The position numbers and the translations under genes were made by a program. The notes below the pieces were generated by a model, which was given only the letters and a program-made list of their open reading frames with translations, was not told the DNA's origin and ran no database searches. Shown piece by piece: positions 1 to 11,578 of a stretch of DNA of 64,000 nucleotides; the stretch's first letter is position 1; each line of letters begins with the position of its first letter. Source of the stretch: a virus; the IMG/VR virus record IMGVR_UViG_3300034061_001472, positions 1 to 64,000 of that record. The stretch is one strand, 5' to 3'.

Positions 1-1018
1 TGCGACTGGTGCAGATTCAACTGTGCCTGGTCCAACAGGTGCGCAAGGTAATACTGGTGTAACTGGTGCGACTGGTGCGACTGGTGCGACCGGTGCAGAT
101 TCAACTGTGCCTGGTCCAACAGGTGCGCAAGGTAATACTGGTGTAACAGGTGCGACTGGTGCGACTGGTGCAGATTCAACTGTGCCTGGTCCAACAGGTG
201 CGCAAGGTAATACTGGTGTAACTGGTGCGACTGGTGCGACTGGTGCGACCGGTGCAGATTCAACTGTGCCTGGTCCAACAGGTGCAACAGGAGCTACTGG
301 TGCTGGAGTAACTGGTGCGACTGGTGCAGATTCAACTGTGCCTGGTCCAACAGGTGCAACAGGAGCTACTGGTGCTGGTGCGACCGGCGCAACTGGAGCG
401 ACAGGCGCAACGGGCGTTGGCTCCTCGATGTACATAGAAAAGTACCAAGTTCAGACAACTGCTGGAGAAGAATTCTTCTTGCACTCTTATGATGTTAATC
501 AAAAGTCTTCTTTAGTGTGGAGTCGCGCTGCTACAACATTGACAATAACATCTCCTTCTCATGGGCTAACAACTGGTGACCGCGTTATTCTTCGTGACGC
601 TAACGTTGCTGGCGCGCAGTCACTTACAATAACAAGTCTTGATTCAAACAGCTTTACAGTTACGGTAGTTAATACAGGCACAAGCAGTGGATCTGCAGCA
701 GTCTACTCTAGAGGATACAACATGGCAAGAGTATCTTCAACAGTCACATTGTCTGCTCCAACAGGCGGAGGAGTAACTCTTCTAGGTGGTATGATGAGAT
801 TGCCCTCCAGTGTTGCGTCTCCTCTGGTGTTTAACTATGGCGCAGTTGGATTAAACTCGAGTGCAAATGACAGGTACCCACCTATGATTTTTGCTTGGCG
901 TGAAGATACAAACGCTCAGTCTTCTCCTAACTCTAACCTAGCAACCTTGATCAACTTCGATTCTGTTTCGCTAGCGATGCCAGCGTCCAACAGAACAATA
1001 CGATTTAGCTTTAATTAG
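1..1018 (+). CDS. Collagen-like phage fibre protein (5' end outside window)
   Basis: The reading frame is open from base 2, so the gene begins upstream; GTG codons inside the repeats are not convincing starts. The first ~130 visible residues are Gly-X-Y collagen-like repeats rich in GAT, GNT and GVT triplets. They are interrupted about every 24-28 residues by a conserved DSTVP break, encoded by imperfect direct repeats of 72-84 bp. The ~200-residue C-terminal part is non-collagenous and begins near base 420. It contains an FCCH-like beta module (pattern [10 protein letters not shown], about bases 515-715) and ends in a beta-rich tip I do not recognise. Collagen-like phage proteins usually form trimeric fibres or whiskers, so a receptor-binding or fibre role is inferred. 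The next gene starts 12 bp downstream. Confidence 0.8.
   Translation, partial: ATGADSTVPGPTGAQGNTGVTGATGATGATGADSTVPGPTGAQGNTGVTGATGATGADSTVPGPTGAQGNTGVTGATGATGATGADSTVPGPTGATGATGAGVTGATGADSTVPGPTGATGATGAGATGATGATGATGVGSSMYIEKYQVQTTAGEEFFLHSYDVNQKSSLVWSRAATTLTITSPSHGLTTGDRVILRDANVAGAQSLTITSLDSNSFTVTVVNTGTSSGSAAVYSRGYNMARVSSTVTLSAPTGGGVTLLGGMMRLPSSVASPLVFNYGAVGLNSSANDRYPPMIFAWREDTNAQSSPNSNLATLINFDSVSLAMPASNRTIRFSFN
12..345 (+). repeat. In-frame direct repeats encoding collagen segments
   Basis: The sequence gcagattcaactgtgcctgg recurs at about 11, 95, 170, 254 and 326, giving unit lengths of 84, 75, 84 and 72 bp. All are multiples of three, so gain or loss of a unit would keep the fibre reading frame. 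Confidence 0.85.
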
Positions 1019-1030
1019 GAGACTTAAGAC

Positions 1031-3172
1031 ATGAAACCATTATCCGGTCGCTTCTTAGTATCCTCTGTAACTGAAACTGCAGCAGGTGTGTATTCTATTA
1101 TTGGAACGTTTAATGATGAATCTGGCTTGTACGGCCCTGGTGACATTGCGCTTGGTCAACGCCTGTACATGTACGAGAATAACGAAGGCGCAATTCGTTA
1201 TGAAGTAACAGGCATAACAAGTGTTGCATCTAATCCTGTATCAATATTTGTTACTTGGGACTCTGCAGGCGACGCAATTGAAGTGCCTGGAAGTACCGGT
1301 GTTCTTGTAGCTGTTACAGACAGTCTTACTCTGCCAGAGCACCCATCGTTCACTCAACAGAATTTTGATGAATCTTTAGCTGCCAGTATCATCGCAGGGA
1401 CATACCGCGAACAATTAGACTCCTTAACAAGTGGAAATACAGGAGCCCTTGGCGACTATGTCCCGCTTACTCAAAAAGGAGCTGCCGACGGCGTAGCCGA
1501 GCTTGACGTAAACGCAAAAATCAAGATAGCTCAGCTTCCCGGTCTTGCAATAAACAATACATACACCGTAGTAAATGAAACTGCCATGCTTCAACTTGAA
1601 GTTGAGATTGGAGATCTTGCTCTTCGCTCAGACGTAACAAAGACATTTGTTTTTGCAGTAGACGCACTAAGCGTAACAACTAAAGCACTTACAACTAACG
1701 TAGCAACAATTACTACCGGCAGCTCTCACGGGCTGTCTATAAACGACACAGTTGTTATATCTGGAATTGACGCTGTATTTAACGGTACTTATACTGTTGC
1801 AAGCGTTCCTAGCTCTACAACCTTTACGTACGAAAAAACAAACGCTAACGTATCTTCGATAGCAGTTGATCCAAATGGCTCATTAGTAAGCATTCACAAC
1901 TGGCTAGAGCTTCTTAGCCCAAGTACGCTGGGAGCAACCGGCGCTACAGGTGCGAATGGCGCTACAGGTGCGAATGGCGCTACTGGCGCAATTGGTCAAA
2001 CTGGCGCAACTGGCGCTGATTCAACTGTTGCAGGTAACACCGGTAACACCGGCGCACAAGGCGAAACTGGTGCAACTGGTGCAACTGGTGCAACTGGTGC
2101 AACTGGTGCAATAGGTTATACTGGAGCAACTGGCGCAGCTGGTGAAACTGGCGCAATTGGTAGCACTGGTGCAACTGGCGAAACTGGTGCAGTTGGCTAC
2201 ACAGGCTACACTGGAGCAACTGGCGCACAAGGTAGCACAGGTGCACAAGGAAACACAGGTCTAACTGGTAACACAGGCGCAACTGGCGCAGTTCCTTTTA
2301 CCTACCAAGGTCCATACAACTCTGCAAATGTGTACGTCCAAGATGACGCTGTAACTTATGGCGGCTCGTTATGGTTACGCATTGCAGCTTATGCGCAGAC
2401 AGATCCAGGCACAGATTACTCTTGGCAAGTTCTAGCTTCTAAAGGCGCAACAGGAGCTACTGGCGCTGGTGCGACCGGCGCAACTGGAGCGACAGGCCCT
2501 ACTGGGACTTCAATAACTGCTTCTGATGTACAACCTACTGGAGCAATTGATGAAGGTGCAGGCTGGTTTGATCCAGCAAGCGGAACCTTATATGTTTACT
2601 ATGACAGCTTTTGGATAGAAGCGCTAAGCAGTACTAGCGTAGAGAATGGAGCAACAGGTGCAACGGGAGCGACTGGACCTACAGGTGCTACAGGAAGCAC
2701 AGGAGCTAATGGCTCAACTGGAGCTAATGGCGATACCGGAGCTGTGGGAAACACTGGACCAACTGGTGCCAATGGATCTACAGGAGTAACTGGTGCTACA
2801 GGTTCAGCTGCTACTACAGGCTCGTGGACTGTTGCCACAGGCACTAACACCTACAATTTTGAAGTTCCAAGTGGCGGCACGTACACCATGTGGGTCAAGG
2901 GAAATATACCTAATGGTATTCTAATTTGGAATGCTACAGTCAGTGTGACAAATACAAATGTCCCAGCAATAGGATATCAATATGCTTGGAACTATACGGG
3001 TGGTGGAAGTCCTATTTCATTCACTGCCATACCTGATCAGATTAGAGGAGTAGCAGGTACTATTAGCACAGACGGTACATACGCGGGTACAAGTAGTAAT
3101 AGATTTGACTTTACAATTGCTAATACCAGCGGCGCATCGCAGACCATTTATTACGGGTATACTACTATTTAA
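1031..3172 (+). CDS. Collagen-like tail fibre protein with binding-type modules
   Basis: 713 residues; the ATG at 1031 is preceded by AGGAGA. Order of parts: an N-terminal beta domain; a fibre linker with the common phage pattern [18 protein letters not shown]; an FCCH-like module ([15 protein letters not shown], about 1660-1860); collagen-like stretches (about 1930-2290, 2440-2510, 2645-2810); and between them a CBM5/12-like segment ([20 protein letters not shown]) and a [17 protein letters not shown] module that recurs in the gene at 3290. The C-terminal ~115 residues ([15 protein letters not shown]) look like a globular tip found on many phage tail proteins. The likely role is host-surface binding by a trimeric fibre. 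No enzymatic motif is visible. Collagen repeats contain no Lys or Arg. Confidence 0.85.
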   Translation: MKPLSGRFLVSSVTETAAGVYSIIGTFNDESGLYGPGDIALGQRLYMYENNEGAIRYEVTGITSVASNPVSIFVTWDSAGDAIEVPGSTGVLVAVTDSLTLPEHPSFTQQNFDESLAASIIAGTYREQLDSLTSGNTGALGDYVPLTQKGAADGVAELDVNAKIKIAQLPGLAINNTYTVVNETAMLQLEVEIGDLALRSDVTKTFVFAVDALSVTTKALTTNVATITTGSSHGLSINDTVVISGIDAVFNGTYTVASVPSSTTFTYEKTNANVSSIAVDPNGSLVSIHNWLELLSPSTLGATGATGANGATGANGATGAIGQTGATGADSTVAGNTGNTGAQGETGATGATGATGATGAIGYTGATGAAGETGAIGSTGATGETGAVGYTGYTGATGAQGSTGAQGNTGLTGNTGATGAVPFTYQGPYNSANVYVQDDAVTYGGSLWLRIAAYAQTDPGTDYSWQVLASKGATGATGAGATGATGATGPTGTSITASDVQPTGAIDEGAGWFDPASGTLYVYYDSFWIEALSSTSVENGATGATGATGPTGATGSTGANGSTGANGDTGAVGNTGPTGANGSTGVTGATGSAATTGSWTVATGTNTYNFEVPSGGTYTMWVKGNIPNGILIWNATVSVTNTNVPAIGYQYAWNYTGGGSPISFTAIPDQIRGVAGTISTDGTYAGTSSNRFDFTIANTSGASQTIYYGYTTI

Positions 3173-3199
3173 TAGCCAAGGCTATGAAGCAGCATAATT

Positions 3200-3228
3200 T
3201 AAGACACTAATAACATAAGACACTAATA
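3200..3228 (+). repeat. 13-bp direct repeat in the intergenic leader
   Basis: taagacactaata occurs at 3200-3212 and 3216-3228 in the 117-bp gap before the TTG-started fibre gene. It could be a regulator site or chance; no promoter is clearly recognisable in this gap. Confidence 0.4.
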
Positions 3229-3289
3229 AGTAACAAGTATAAGATACAACCGGGTCCCAATCAAAAACTATAGTTAAGAGGAGCAAAAA

Positions 3290-6268
<2,979 letters not shown>

Positions 6269-6290
6269 GGCTAAATACTTAGCAAGAAAG

Positions 6291-6324
6291 CTGCCCGTCT
6301 TCCTATGAAGGCGGGCAGTTTTTT
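6291..6324 (+). terminator. Rho-independent terminator after the long fibre gene
   Basis: An 11-bp stem (6291-6301 with 6308-6318, one G-U pair) and a 6-nt loop are followed at once by six T residues (6319-6324). It lies 22 bp after the stop of the 3290 gene, which suggests that the gene at 6400 has its own promoter in the AT-rich stretch around 6330-6375 (several TATAGT-like hexamers), although I cannot pick a convincing -35. Confidence 0.85.
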
Positions 6325-6399
6325 GCTAGATAAAAATAAGTAAAAAGCTACATTTTATAGTATAGTATGCCTATACATTAGTTGTAATGAGAGAGACTT

Positions 6400-7116
6400 A
6401 TGCCTATTGACTTTCCTAACAGCCCATCGGTTAACGATGAGTTTACGTCTGGGTCTACGACCTGGCGCTGGGATGGCACTGTCTGGAAGGTCGTTCGCGA
6501 CTTTGCTCCAGCAGGTGCAACTGGCGCAGTTGGTGAAACTGGCGCACAAGGTAACACAGGCTTAACTGGTGTAACTGGTGCAGTTGGTAACACCGGTGCA
6601 AACGGAAACACAGGTATGACTGGCGCAACAGGTGTAACTGGTGCTCAAGGCAATACTGGAGCAACTGGCGAAACTGGTGCAATTGGAAACACAGGTGCAC
6701 AAGGTAACACAGGTCTAACTGGTAACACAGGTGCAATTGGAAACACAGGTGCACAAGGTAACACAGGTCTAACTGGTAACACAGGTGCAACTGGCGCTGC
6801 AGGCGCGATCCTTGCAATAAACAACAACACAGGAACAAGCTACACCCTGCAACTAACAGATCTTAATGACCTTGTAACTTTGAACAACGCCAGTGCGATA
6901 ACACTTACCGTGCCTCCTTCAGTTTTTAGTCCAAATGACGTTGTTAACATCACACAGATTGGGGCAGGACAGGTTACGTTTGCTCAGGGGGCAGGAGTTA
7001 CGATAATCTCAACCGGGGCAACTGCCTCGGCTCCTAAGCTAAGAGCGCAGTACTCAGCAGCCTCAGTCATATGCACAGCAAGTAACACTTTTTTAATAGT
7101 AGGCGACGTTTCTTAG
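6400..7116 (+). CDS. Short collagen-like fibre protein, paralogue of the 3290 gene
   Basis: 238 residues. Its first ~45 residues ([27 protein letters not shown]) and last ~95 ([19 protein letters not shown]) are homologous to the two ends of the 992-residue protein, so this is a short version of the same fibre with one ~95-residue Gly-X-Y block. A 27-bp stretch encoding GTVWKVVRD is identical in both genes. The ATG at 6400 follows GAGAGAG. The collagen block contains a perfect 54-bp tandem duplication. It may be a cap, a whisker or an alternative fibre; the precise position in the virion is unknown. Confidence 0.85.
   Translation: MPIDFPNSPSVNDEFTSGSTTWRWDGTVWKVVRDFAPAGATGAVGETGAQGNTGLTGVTGAVGNTGANGNTGMTGATGVTGAQGNTGATGETGAIGNTGAQGNTGLTGNTGAIGNTGAQGNTGLTGNTGATGAAGAILAINNNTGTSYTLQLTDLNDLVTLNNASAITLTVPPSVFSPNDVVNITQIGAGQVTFAQGAGVTIISTGATASAPKLRAQYSAASVICTASNTFLIVGDVS
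6676..6783 (+). repeat. Perfect 54-bp tandem duplication
   Basis: 6676-6729 and 6730-6783 are identical. Each unit encodes 18 residues (six Gly-X-Y triplets), so the duplication lengthens the helix without a frame change. Confidence 0.9.
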
Positions 7117-7207
7117 CGCACTTATACCGCTGTTTATAGAGTAAACGGCGCCGCGCCACTAACTGCTTACGGTCGTAGTGCTGCTGGCGCGTGTACGCAT
7201 TGTTACG

Positions 7208-7216
7208 TGTTATAAT
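7208..7216 (+). promoter_or_regulatory. Extended -10 promoter
   Basis: TGtTATAAT: a perfect -10 hexamer at 7211-7216 with the extended TG one base upstream. No good -35 is seen at 16-18 bp. It lies ~47 bp before a small ORF and ~206 bp before the glycosyltransferase cluster, so it could drive both. Confidence 0.6.
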
Positions 7217-7262
7217 ACTACCATCGTAAAATCTTACGTGTAAAGATAAGAAGGTATAAGAC

Positions 7263-7373
7263 ATGCTTGCAGTATACATGGTAGTCGCGCTGGGCCTTAG
7301 CTCATTGGTGTATTTGATCATAGAGTCGAATATAGAAGATAGACGTAATAGACGCAATAGACAAAATCTCTGA
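7263..7373 (+). CDS. Predicted 36-residue single-span membrane peptide
   Basis: The ATG at 7263 has AAGAAGG about 9 bases upstream and opens a 36-codon frame. The translation starts with ~20 mostly hydrophobic residues (MLAVYMVVALGLSSLVYLII), then an acidic spot (ESNIED) and a strongly basic Asn/Arg tail (RRNRRNRQ). This is the shape of a small membrane protein with a positively charged cytoplasmic tail. It is the only gene candidate in the 305 bp between the last fibre gene and the first glycosyltransferase. It could recruit the glycosyltransferases to the membrane, or be an unrelated host-takeover or lysis peptide; nothing here decides this. Confidence 0.5.
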   Translation: MLAVYMVVALGLSSLVYLIIESNIEDRRNRRNRQNL

Positions 7374-7387
7374 TAGGTGCCATAAGG

Positions 7388-7415
7388 TTACTTTTTCAGC
7401 ATGACGTGATAGAAT
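7388..7415 (+). promoter_or_regulatory. Possible leaderless promoter of the glycosyltransferase operon
   Basis: TAGAAT at 7410-7415 ends six bases before ATG 7422, the spacing typical of actinobacterial leaderless mRNAs. A weak TTACTT lies 16 bp further upstream. No Shine-Dalgarno is present. Confidence 0.35.
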
Positions 7416-7421
7416 AATTAA

Positions 7422-8477
7422 ATGTTTAGAATGTCCTTATACGCACAGCCGCACGTTAGAGCGTCTGGGTCATACTATGGATATGCGTACACGTATCAAG
7501 AAATAGCAAAGCATTTAAGGCAGTATACACACGACGGTAAGCAAATAAATATTGATATAAACTCTCCTAAATCTAAATTGCAGCTTTACTACGGGTCTCC
7601 ACATGGATTTTTTTATGATCATCAGTACAAAATACAAATGACCCAGTGGGAATCAACGTTAGTGCCGCCTCACTGGGTTGATCATGCAAAAAGCTATGAT
7701 GAGTGGTGGACTGCAAATAGATTTGGCGCAGACGCTTTTATAAACGCCGGTGTTCCAGCAGAAAAAGTACATATATTTGAGCACGGTGTCGATGCGTCGC
7801 TCTGGACGCCAAAAAAGCGAGGAACAAAAGACACTGTAAGATTCTTGCATATAGATTCTGGGTCTCCAAGAAAAAGAGGTTCTTTAGCTGTGGAGGCGTT
7901 TAAAGCTGCATTTGGAAATAACTTTGACTATGAAATTACACTAAAGTATAGTCACCATGCTGCATCTAAGCAGGACTGGTTTGACGAAAAAATTTTAGAG
8001 AGTCATGGAGAGTGGGAAAGCATAAATGTTCGTCATATAAAAGAAAATATGACAATAGAGCATTTAATTAGTTTATATCATTTTCATGACATTTTAATAT
8101 ATCCTTCAGAAGGAGAAGGATTTGGTTTAATACCTTTACAGGCGCTAGCTACAGGAATGCCAGTTATATCAACATCAAGATGGTGCAGCTACGATCAGTA
8201 CTTTAATGATAACATCATAGAATCTCATGAAGGAATTTCAGACGTTGTCGAAACATATACTAGGCACGGTAATGTTGTTATACCTCACTTAGACTCCATG
8301 ATCGAGCTTATGAAAAAAGCCGCAAGCAACATTGAAAGTCAGTCCGAACAATTCTACAATCAGGTGCCAGATGTAACCAGTAAGTATGACTGGCAAAAAC
8401 TAACTAATTCTGCCATGGATAGTTTAATATCAAGAGTAGGTATTGGCATGTTTGAGAATTCTGGCTATTTTAAATGA
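7422..8477 (+). CDS. GT-B glycosyltransferase, family 4-like
   Basis: 351 residues. The C-terminal half has the GT4 signature around residue 230 (PSEGEGFGLIPLQALATGMPVI), which in this family contacts the nucleotide-sugar donor; the second acidic residue of the usual EX7E pair is Gln. PAEKVHIFEHGVD earlier fits the inter-domain linker of such enzymes. It is a predicted retaining transferase; donor and acceptor are unknown. No ribosome-binding site precedes ATG 7422, but TAGAAT at 7410-7415 sits seven bases upstream, so the message may be leaderless; a second ATG lies at 7431. It is first of four coupled genes and overlaps the next by ATGA. The gene is visibly more AT-rich than the fibre genes. 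Confidence 0.8.
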   Translation: MFRMSLYAQPHVRASGSYYGYAYTYQEIAKHLRQYTHDGKQINIDINSPKSKLQLYYGSPHGFFYDHQYKIQMTQWESTLVPPHWVDHAKSYDEWWTANRFGADAFINAGVPAEKVHIFEHGVDASLWTPKKRGTKDTVRFLHIDSGSPRKRGSLAVEAFKAAFGNNFDYEITLKYSHHAASKQDWFDEKILESHGEWESINVRHIKENMTIEHLISLYHFHDILIYPSEGEGFGLIPLQALATGMPVISTSRWCSYDQYFNDNIIESHEGISDVVETYTRHGNVVIPHLDSMIELMKKAASNIESQSEQFYNQVPDVTSKYDWQKLTNSAMDSLISRVGIGMFENSGYFK

Positions 8478-9160
8478 AATACACGATAATGCATGTCAAC
8501 GATCGTGCAAAGGACAACATGGAGTATAACAAGCTAGTTTTAAAAGACTTTGACTACATAGATGATATAGAGTTTTTTAATGGAAACGTAGGCAATGCCT
8601 TTGACGTTCTCGATCGCATGGGGATTAGATTAAATGTTTGGAGTCCTTATGATGGAAGATCGTTTGCGCCTTTGCCAGGAGAGTACGGAGTCTGGGTTAG
8701 CACGATTAGAACCTGGCAGTATATTGTAGAAAATAAGATAGACTCGATGCTAGTGCTAGAAGATGACATTCTATTAGAAGAAAGTTTTGTAAATAATTTG
8801 AGTAGCTGTGTAGGCCAATTGCCAGAAGACTATGATTTTATTTCACTTTACTATTTTGAAGGGCAAAATGATGTAGATAATAATACAGATTTTGGTGCTA
8901 AAAATATACATAGATCATTAAATCAGTACTCGGCTGGTCAGGCAACATTGTATTCTTACTATGGCGCTAAAAAATTATTAAAATTAGTTTCTAGGCATGG
9001 AATTGAGTACACTACTGACTGTTTTATATTTAATAAGTCGCAGAAAGGTTTAATAAGCGGATACTCGATAAAACCAAATGATTTAAGTTTTTTAAAGCAT
9101 GACTATAAAAACATCAAATCTTTGATTGATACAGAAAATATTAGAAATGTTGAAATGTAA
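8474..9160 (+). CDS. Glycosyltransferase family 25-like protein
   Basis: 228 residues. GEYGVWVSTIRTW followed by LVLEDDILLEESF is the GT25 core pattern: a GE-G-x-SH-like helix and the EDD metal/donor motif. GT25 includes bacterial LPS galactosyltransferases and the C-terminal catalytic domain of animal procollagen galactosyltransferases. ATG 8474 overlaps the upstream stop, and its own TAA shares a base with the ATG of the next gene, so the three proteins are translationally coupled. The protein is shorter than a typical GT25, and the His of the SH motif is Thr. No signal peptide or membrane span is seen, so it acts in the cytoplasm. Confidence 0.65.
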   Translation: MKYTIMHVNDRAKDNMEYNKLVLKDFDYIDDIEFFNGNVGNAFDVLDRMGIRLNVWSPYDGRSFAPLPGEYGVWVSTIRTWQYIVENKIDSMLVLEDDILLEESFVNNLSSCVGQLPEDYDFISLYYFEGQNDVDNNTDFGAKNIHRSLNQYSAGQATLYSYYGAKKLLKLVSRHGIEYTTDCFIFNKSQKGLISGYSIKPNDLSFLKHDYKNIKSLIDTENIRNVEM

Positions 9161-9906
9161 TGAATATATTTTTTAATAATCTTCCAATATACTATATAAA
9201 CCTAGACCGTAGAACAGACAGAAATACTTTAATGTTGCAGCAATTTGAAGAGCTAGACATTACTAACTTTAAAAAAATAAGTGCGATAGACGCTACTAAG
9301 ATAGTAAACAGTAACGCACCAACATTGTCTAAACAACAGTATGCTTGCACAAGTTCACATATCATGGCGCTTATTGAATTTTTGCACTCTGGCAATGAAT
9401 ATGCCATGATCTGCGAGGATGATGTTGACTTGCGTAACTCGCTAAAGCTGTCTTTTAACTTTAAGGAACTATTTGATATTCAAAATGCAGGATGCCTACA
9501 GACATGTATCGTGCTTAGAGAAGAAGATACACTAACCTTTAACATAATAAAGCGCTCTCCATGGTATTTTAGCACTGCTTCATATATCATAGACAGACCC
9601 TACGCTAAAAAAATATTAGATTTATACTATTATAGGCAAGACGCTATAGATTTCGATTTGTTTACGCGATATAGTGTCCCAGACCCTAGAGGAGGCACTT
9701 TTAATATAGAACCAACAGCTGATCAACTAATGTATGATGTCGATGACACAAACTCTTTTCCTATTTTTACTGTAATGTTGACGGCATCTGATATACTAGG
9801 CTCAGACGAGTGCGCTAGACAGTTTATAAAAAGTAGAAATGACTTCATAAATTATTGGAGTAAATACGAGATCGTAACCATCGATGATATAGAGGTAAAT
9901 GTATGA
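9160..9906 (+). CDS. Glycosyltransferase family 25 (procollagen galactosyltransferase C-domain-like)
   Basis: 248 residues. It opens with YYINLDRRTDR, the GT25 signature (INLxRRxDR) that binds donor sugar nucleotide, then SAIDATK, a helix with TSSHIMALIEF, and ICEDDVDL, the EDD motif. The order matches the C-terminal domain of COLGALT-type enzymes, which add galactose to collagen, and bacterial LPS galactosyltransferases. ATG 9160 overlaps the upstream stop. The proximity of four collagen-like fibre genes makes those fibres the first candidate substrate (inference). Alternatives are host surface glycan or DNA-linked sugar. It overlaps the next gene by 8 bp. Confidence 0.78.
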   Translation: MNIFFNNLPIYYINLDRRTDRNTLMLQQFEELDITNFKKISAIDATKIVNSNAPTLSKQQYACTSSHIMALIEFLHSGNEYAMICEDDVDLRNSLKLSFNFKELFDIQNAGCLQTCIVLREEDTLTFNIIKRSPWYFSTASYIIDRPYAKKILDLYYYRQDAIDFDLFTRYSVPDPRGGTFNIEPTADQLMYDVDDTNSFPIFTVMLTASDILGSDECARQFIKSRNDFINYWSKYEIVTIDDIEVNV

Positions 9907-11578
9907 AGGTAGTGCTGGAATTATGAAAGTTGCCGCTTACTCTATTGCCCTTAATGAAGAAAAACACGCCGCGCGCTGGGCGGAAACTACCAAAGGCGCT
10001 GATATACGCGTCGTGTGCGACACTGGATCCACAGATCGCACCGTTGAGATCCTACGTGAACATGGCGTTATCGTTTATGAAGTTAGCATAAAGCCTTGGC
10101 GTTTTGACGTTGCGAGAAATGCAGCACTTGCGCTTATACCGTCTGATATAGACGTATGCCTAAGCTTAGATCTTGACGAGACTTTAGAGGAAGATTTTTT
10201 TGATAAGGTAAAAGAACACTGGGTGCCTGGCGCAACTCGTGGTTGGTGCGATTTTGACACGGGGCACGTTTGGTCCATGTGCAGACTACATTCACGTAAT
10301 GGAATGTATTGGAAGTGGCCTATTCATGAAGTGTTTGTCCCTTCGTTAGACACTAAGCAAGTCGACTGCACTATACCTACAAAGATGTATCATAAGCCAG
10401 ACAGCTCTAAACCTCGTAGTCAATACTTGCCTATGCTTGTCGCGGCATGCGCCGAAGAAGGGAGCGCAAAAGATCACCGTCTTGTTACCTACTTATGTAG
10501 AGAATACACATACTATCGCGAGTGGGAACTTGTAATATCGACCGCAGAAAGACTTCTTGCATTTAGTGACGACTGGATTGTTGAACGCGCAGCTGTTTGC
10601 CGGTGGGCTTCGGACGCATGTCGAGAATTAAATCGCTTAGACGAAGCTATGTCTTGGGCAGATCGCGCTATAGAGCTTGATCCGTGCGGAGAAAACTATT
10701 ACACAAAGGTAAGTTGCTACTACTCAATGAGAGACTGGGGCGGAATGTGGGAAACTTCTAAGCTCGTTGCCACGTGCGCGCCAACAAATCATTATCTTTC
10801 TTCCGGGTCTTTATGGACGTGGCAGCTTAACGACATGCGTGCGTTGGCAGCTCACAACCTTGGCGACAAGAAAAAAGCTGTGCTATACGGTCAAATGGCG
10901 CTAGACGCTAACCCTACAGATCAACGCCTTGCGAATAACATAAAGTTCTATGAGCAGGGGATTGAAAATATACAAGAAATTAGTGCAGCTTCAGGGCCAG
11001 CAACTTCGATATTTGAAAGTATATATAAGAATAGCCACTGGGGAAATGGCAGTGGCCCTGGATCAACTGAGGAAGCAACAGTTGAATACAGAAAAGTAGT
11101 GCAAGAGTGGGTTAATAAGGAAGAGATTAAAACAGTGCTAGATCTTGGGTGCGGAGATTGGCAGTTCTCAAAGCTTATTGACTTTTCAAGTGTGCATTAC
11201 ACAGGCGTTGACGTTGTGCCAGACGTTGTTGCTCAAAACGATACAGCGTATGGAAGCAACAATGTAGAATTTGTTCTATCAGACGCACTTAATTTTGATT
11301 TCCCCAAGGTAGATTTAGTCTTGTGCAAGGACGTTCTTCAGCATCTTCCGAACACTGACGTTGAAGTAATTATAAAAAGAATACAGAAAGCTGCAAAGTA
11401 CGCCTTGATATGCAACACAACGTACACGCACGACAGTGTCAACTACAATATTACTGCAGGTGGATACCGCGGACTAGACTTAAAACTTCCACCATTTTCA
11501 ATGGAGGTAGACACTGTACTACAGTGGGAAACCGCAGGAGCGCCTAAAAGAATAGACCTAATAACAAGAAAAGACTAA
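9899..11578 (+). CDS. Fusion: family-2 glycosyltransferase, TPR region, SAM methyltransferase
   Basis: 559 residues. Residues ~8-130 are a GT-A family 2 domain: IALNEE near the start, CDTGSTDRT (donor binding) and LSLDLDETL (DxD-like metal site). Residues ~190-340 are helical with TPR-like pairs (LDEAMSWADRAIELDP, KKAVLYGQMALDANP), an arrangement also known in peptide glycosyltransferases such as SunS. Residues ~370-559 are a class I methyltransferase with VLDLGCGDWQF (motif I) and LVLCKDVLQHLPN (motif IV). The likely role is to transfer a sugar and methylate it or its acceptor. ATG 9899 (AGAGG upstream) is used; ATG 9923 is an alternative that starts exactly at the family's usual MKVAAYSIALNE. 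The stop overlaps that of the convergent gene by four bases. Confidence 0.82.
   Translation: MYEGSAGIMKVAAYSIALNEEKHAARWAETTKGADIRVVCDTGSTDRTVEILREHGVIVYEVSIKPWRFDVARNAALALIPSDIDVCLSLDLDETLEEDFFDKVKEHWVPGATRGWCDFDTGHVWSMCRLHSRNGMYWKWPIHEVFVPSLDTKQVDCTIPTKMYHKPDSSKPRSQYLPMLVAACAEEGSAKDHRLVTYLCREYTYYREWELVISTAERLLAFSDDWIVERAAVCRWASDACRELNRLDEAMSWADRAIELDPCGENYYTKVSCYYSMRDWGGMWETSKLVATCAPTNHYLSSGSLWTWQLNDMRALAAHNLGDKKKAVLYGQMALDANPTDQRLANNIKFYEQGIENIQEISAASGPATSIFESIYKNSHWGNGSGPGSTEEATVEYRKVVQEWVNKEEIKTVLDLGCGDWQFSKLIDFSSVHYTGVDVVPDVVAQNDTAYGSNNVEFVLSDALNFDFPKVDLVLCKDVLQHLPNTDVEVIIKRIQKAAKYALICNTTYTHDSVNYNITAGGYRGLDLKLPPFSMEVDTVLQWETAGAPKRIDLITRKD

Noticed and set aside
1-420. Regular repeats that might look like a CRISPR array
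   Set aside because: Units are in-frame coding repeats of 72-84 bp with no unique spacers and encode collagen triplets.
7117-7421. tRNA or other structured RNA gene in the gap after the fibre genes
   Set aside because: No cloverleaf pairing or CCA end could be found; a small coding frame explains the stretch better.
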